Positions 60,637 through 64,000 of a DNA stretch of 64,000 bases are shown piece after piece. Origin of the DNA: Paenibacillus sp. MMS20-IR301 (GTDB taxonomy: Bacteria > Bacillota > Bacilli > Paenibacillales > Paenibacillaceae); NCBI RefSeq assembly GCF_032302195.1, contig NZ_CP135275.1, forward strand, positions 4,030,001 through 4,094,000, read 5' to 3'. The notes under the pieces were generated by a model, which saw nothing but the letters and a program-made list of their open reading frames with translations, had not been told where the DNA came from and searched no databases. Numbering within the stretch: position 1 is the first letter of the stretch; each line of letters opens with the position of its first letter. The position numbers and the translations under genes were made by a program.

Positions 60637-63600
60637 TTACATACCCGCCAGCTCTGCAATCTGGTCTGCGCCAAGCGCCTTGTTGTACATGCGGAACTCA
60701 TCCATCAGGCCGTTAAAGTTCTGATCCCAGAAGTTGCCCCCGAGGAAATGCTCATTGAAGCCTTGGGTGGTCCGGACTGCGGAAGCATAGCGGGCAACCT
60801 CTATACCGTTCAGATACAGGATGGTATCGCCGGACGGATCAACGGTCAGCGCTACATGTGCCCATCCGTGCACCGGCAGCGTGCTGCCTGATACGATAAG
60901 CGGGGTAGACAGGAACAGGCTGTTATTGTCTGTAAGCCCGAGATTCATATAATAGTTGAGCGGACTGCCCGCCTCAACAAAGGTATCACTGAAGTAAATA
61001 CTGGAGAAGCTCTGCGGCCAGCTCTCACTGCTGCCGTTCCAGTATACCCATGCTGTCACTGTGTACGGCTGATCGCCAGCGATCAGATTATTCGGCAGCG
61101 CTACTGGAATGTTGCCGAAGGCTCCGCTGGCATCCGCCTTCAGGAACTGTGCAGCCTGGTCGCCGGCCTTGCGTCCGTTCGTGTATTGCACCCGGCTATT
61201 CTTAACCGTGCCGCTGTTCCCGTTGCCGCTGCTGTCCTGCACATTGCCATTGAAGTCCAGCAGGACTACCAGATCCGCAGCCGGATCGAACGCCGGATCT
61301 GCAGCAGTTACTGTGATGGTGGCTGTTGCAGACAGGGAAGGATTGGCTGCAGCGGTTGCTGTAATCACTGCGGTTCCCTCAGCTACTGCGCTCACCAGGC
61401 CATCTGCTACAGTGGCAACTGCAGAGTTGCTTGTACTCCAGGTGACCGCCGTATTCGCCTCCAGCTGGAAGGTGCTTCCGGCTGTGAGGGACTTGGCTGC
61501 CGTATTCAGCAGGACAACCTGCCCTGCAGCATAATCCGCTTTGACCTCGCCTGCGGACAGCGGCTTGCTGTAGATTTTGAGCTCATCCATCATTCCCTTG
61601 TAAGCAGCATCCCAGTAGTTAACTCCAAGCGCGAAGATGCCTTGATGATCGGTGAAGACATTAGGGAAAGACGTGCCTGCATACTCCTGAATTCCATTGA
61701 CGTATACCTTCACCGCCCCGTTCTCCACGGTAAAAGCAACATGTGCCCACTGGCCGGTTGCCAGCGTTAAAGAGGTAGCCGCATCATACCAGGCGGTTCC
61801 TGACCACAGCATGGTCTTGTTTGTGCCGCCCAGCGGCAGGAAGCTGATCCAGCTGTCCGAATTCTTCATGCCGAAGAAGGTCGTTGTATACTTGTTCAGC
61901 CTGGCCGGATTAAGCCACATCGACACGGAGTATTCCCCGCTGTCGATCAGGCCGTCCGGCAGACGGACCCCTGAAGCCCCGTCAAACACTGCAGCCTGTG
62001 ACAGCACACCGCTGTCATAGGTAATGGTTCCGCTGGTGCTGCTGTCCAGCTTCGCGCCGGTTACCGTTCCGCCTGCCACCCTGCCGAGTGAATCCTTCAA
62101 GCTGCCGTCGAAGGTATAATGGGCGACCATGCCGTCTGTTACAGTCACCGTATAACTGGCCGTAGCACCGCCGCCGTCTGCAGCCACAGCTGTAATCACT
62201 GCTTCACCTGGAGCGACTGCCGTTACAACCCCGCTCTGTTCATCAACGGCTGCCGCCGCTGCATGGCTTGAGCTCCACTTAAGCTCCTTGTTTCCGGCAT
62301 TGCCGGGCAGAATTTCCACCTCTGGTGTATAGCTTCTTCCTGCCGCCAATCTCTTGGCGCTGATCCCCAGCTCAATACTGCTTACTTTCACCTTCAGATC
62401 CGGCTGGCCGTTCACCAGCCAGCCGATCATTTCTGCCGGCAGGGCCTTCTCATAGATGCGCAGCTCATCCAGCTTGCCCTTATACGGAGTATCCCAGTAA
62501 TTGACGCCAAGCGCGAATCTTCCCTTGGCTCCGCTGAATACATCCTTAAACCCGGTGCCGGTAAACTTCTGCACGCCATTCACATAGACCGTCACGGTAC
62601 CTTTATTATACGTGAAGGCTACATGGCTCCATTTGTTCAGCGGCAGCTTCATGCCTGTACTTGCCGAACTGCTGCTGAACCACAGCAGGGTTTCAGCCAG
62701 TGCTCCGGTTCCTCCCGGAACCAGGCTGATCCAGTCCTCCGTGGAGCTTGCCCCGAAGAACGCTGTTGTATATACGGACAGCTGCTGCGGGTTCAGCCAC
62801 ATCGCCACCGTATATTCGTTGCCCTGAATCAATCCGTCAGCCAGCTGAATCCCGGATTGGCCGTCGAAGACAGCCGCCTGACTGCTTTTCCCTTCACCAT
62901 AGCCGATATTTCCTCCATCCGTATCCAGCAGCCTGCCAGTCACAGAACCCGGGGCTGTCCGGTTCTGCACTTCTTCCAGACTGCCTTCGAAATCATATGC
63001 AGCGACCAGACCGTCTGCAAGGGCATCCTCCGACTGCTGGACTACAGTGATATTGAATACTTTGTGGGCTGTGGCTTCGCCCAGGGTCAAGGTTGCTGTC
63101 AACTGTATTGTGGCATCGCCCTGGCCTGCTTCAGGACGCTTAACGGTACCGTCTGCAGCGACAACCGACTCATCTGAGCTTGCCCAGGTAATCCCGGCTC
63201 CCTGCTCAGTGCCGGAAGGAAGCACCAGATTGCTGTATACCTTGCCGGTCTCACCCAGCTCAAGCAGCTTGGCTGCATTATCCACCAGCTGCTGCCGGCT
63301 CAGATCCGCGATCTGGCTGCCCCACACGGCAACCCCGTTCCCGGACATTGCGCTGAAGGTCATCACGGTCTTGGCGCGGGTAGGGTCCCACTGGCGGAGG
63401 AATACGCCCTTATAGGTTACAGTTTCTGCCCCGCCGCCGGCTGCAGCTTCATTAATATGAAGCTCGGCATAATAATCCCCTTTCAGCTCCCAGGTTCCTG
63501 TAGCTGCACCGGCAATCGTCCCGTCTTCCAGCAAGTCCACGCGCACCGTCTGCTTAATCTCCGGTGTGATGTCCTTGCCGTGATTAATGAACTGGTAGGC

Positions 63601-64000
63601 ACCGGCAATACTGCCGGCTGTGACCTTGCCGATGCTCTCGCCCGCATAGCGGTGCGGGGCAACAACCGGCCAGCCGTCTTCATTCATGAACATCTGCTGC
63701 ACCCGGACTTCATGCGCTTCCCCGCGCTGCGGGAAACGGCTGTGGAAGATGTTGAACAGCTTGCCGCTCTCCTGCTCATAGTACACGGAGTTATGGCCTG
63801 CCGACACATATCCGTATACCGGGAAATCCGCTTCGGCATTCAGGTTAGTGTACTGGAAGTTGCCGAACAGCTTCACGCCGTAGGGTGCAATGGCTGCATC
63901 ATCGAAGAAGGAGCCTGCCGGTCCATGCGCGGCTGTCATGTCCTGTCCGGTATAATCCACGTAGGGACCGTCAGGATTAAGTGAGCGGGAGACACGCATA
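60637..64000 (-). CDS. Secreted GH43-like arabinanase with LamG and Ig-like repeats (N-terminus off the right edge)
   Basis: At least 1120 residues; no start is visible. The first ~190 residues match the C-terminal part of a GH43 beta-propeller of endo-arabinanase type (VSRSLNPDGPYVDYTG, then GHNSVYYEQESGKLFNIFHSRF) and the following beta-domain. Three LamG/concanavalin-like domains follow (about 332-550, 630-830, 935-1118; each with an FDGQSG/FDGASG-type motif and L(R/K)IY end), separated by bacterial Ig-like Big_2-type domains (e.g. AVATVADGLVSAVAEGTAVITA). Such architecture belongs to large secreted plant-polysaccharide enzymes; LamG domains probably bind glycan. It agrees with the pectin/rhamnose theme at the left end. 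Confidence 0.88.
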   Translation of the reverse strand, partial: MRVSRSLNPDGPYVDYTGQDMTAAHGPAGSFFDDAAIAPYGVKLFGNFQYTNLNAEADFPVYGYVSAGHNSVYYEQESGKLFNIFHSRFPQRGEAHEVRVQQMFMNEDGWPVVAPHRYAGESIGKVTAGSIAGAYQFINHGKDITPEIKQTVRVDLLEDGTIAGAATGTWELKGDYYAELHINEAAAGGGAETVTYKGVFLRQWDPTRAKTVMTFSAMSGNGVAVWGSQIADLSRQQLVDNAAKLLELGETGKVYSNLVLPSGTEQGAGITWASSDESVVAADGTVKRPEAGQGDATIQLTATLTLGEATAHKVFNITVVQQSEDALADGLVAAYDFEGSLEEVQNRTAPGSVTGRLLDTDGGNIGYGEGKSSQAAVFDGQSGIQLADGLIQGNEYTVAMWLNPQQLSVYTTAFFGASSTEDWISLVPGGTGALAETLLWFSSSSASTGMKLPLNKWSHVAFTYNKGTVTVYVNGVQKFTGTGFKDVFSGAKGRFALGVNYWDTPYKGKLDELRIYEKALPAEMIGWLVNGQPDLKVKVSSIELGISAKRLAAGRSYTPEVEILPGNAGNKELKWSSSHAAAAAVDEQSGVVTAVAPGEAVITAVAADGGGATASYTVTVTDGMVAHYTFDGSLKDSLGRVAGGTVTGAKLDSSTSGTITYDSGVLSQAAVFDGASGVRLPDGLIDSGEYSVSMWLNPARLNKYTTTFFGMKNSDSWISFLPLGGTNKTMLWSGTAWYDAATSLTLATGQWAHVAFTVENGAVKVYVNGIQEYAGTSFPNVFTDHQGIFALGVNYWDAAYKGMMDELKIYSKPLSAGEVKADYAAGQVVLLNTAAKSLTAGSTFQLEANTAVTWSTSNSAVATVADGLVSAVAEGTAVITATAAANPSLSATATITVTAADPAFDPAADLVVLLDFNGNVQDSSGNGNSGTVKNSRVQYTNGRKAGDQAAQFLKADASGAFGNIPVALPNNLIAGDQPYTVTAWVYWNGSSESWPQSFSSIYFSDTFVEAGSPLNYYMNLGLTDNNSLFLSTPLIVSGSTLPVHGWAHVALTVDPSGDTILYLNGIEVARYASAVRTTQGFNEHFLGGNFWDQNFNGLMDEFRMYNKALGADQIAELAGM

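Noticed and set aside
1..64000. tRNA, rRNA or riboswitch genes
   Set aside because: I looked for conserved tRNA/rRNA cores and common riboswitch features in the intergenic gaps and recognised none; a covariance-model search could still find divergent RNAs.

Overview
The window reads as chromosomal DNA of a Paenibacillus-like, spore-forming Firmicute. Evidence: a full-length sporulation sigma factor (SigK family), strong AGGAGG ribosome sites with frequent TTG/GTG starts, YesM/YesN-type two-component pairs beside sugar-binding lipoproteins, several glycoside hydrolases (GH78, GH3, GH2, GH43), and intermediate GC. Genus is inferred, not proven.

Layout. (1) 0-8.2 kb: sugar uptake and sensing: two solute-binding lipoproteins, a YesN/YesM pair, a GH78-like rhamnosidase and a divergent AraC regulator. 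(2) 8.3-27.5 kb: a stretch bracketed by three sigK sequences in the same orientation: an intact gene (26.8-27.5 kb) and two broken 3' fragments (8.3-8.55 and 24.4-24.8 kb). Both fragments begin at the same codon and share the same 26-nt non-sigK flank. Between them lie an eight-gene minus-strand operon (lipoprotein, permuted membrane-anchored GH3, 4-TM protein, GH2, GtrA-like protein, GT2, UDP-galactopyranose mutase, GH3), a divergent LytTR two-component system, and a TetR/membrane-protein pair. I read this as two successive integrations into sigK, each carrying a replacement 3' end. (3) 24.9-26.6 kb: decayed cargo, including an RHS-repeat remnant. (4) 27.6-33.6 kb: a radical-SAM peptide cluster: SPASM maturase, 68-aa Cys-rich precursor, ABC exporter, M16 peptidase, and perhaps a VanZ-like protein. 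(5) 34-38.7 kb: AraC/GyrI regulator, APH-like kinase, a DHA2 drug exporter preceded by an 18-codon leader peptide and hairpin, and a frameshifted DUF1064-like gene. (6) 38.9-41.8 kb: a LytTR regulator whose receiver lacks the phospho-acceptor Asp, and two overlapping metallophosphoesterases. (7) 42-51 kb: a complete Wadjet-like defence operon (JetD-JetA-JetB-JetC order) with a co-directional unknown 414-aa gene. (8) 51-64 kb: PP2C-like phosphatase, small proteins, a large secreted protein, a pentapeptide-repeat protein, a palindromic repeat cluster, UvrA coupled to a small Tudor-like/coiled-coil protein, an HD nucleotidase, and the C-terminal part of a secreted GH43/LamG enzyme running off the right edge.

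The candidates for undescribed biology are the RiPP cluster, the galactofuranose/glycosidase operon with its LytTR system, the sigK-targeted integration scars, the exporter leader peptide, and the unknown gene attached to the Wadjet operon. All functional statements come from reading motifs by eye; no database search was run.
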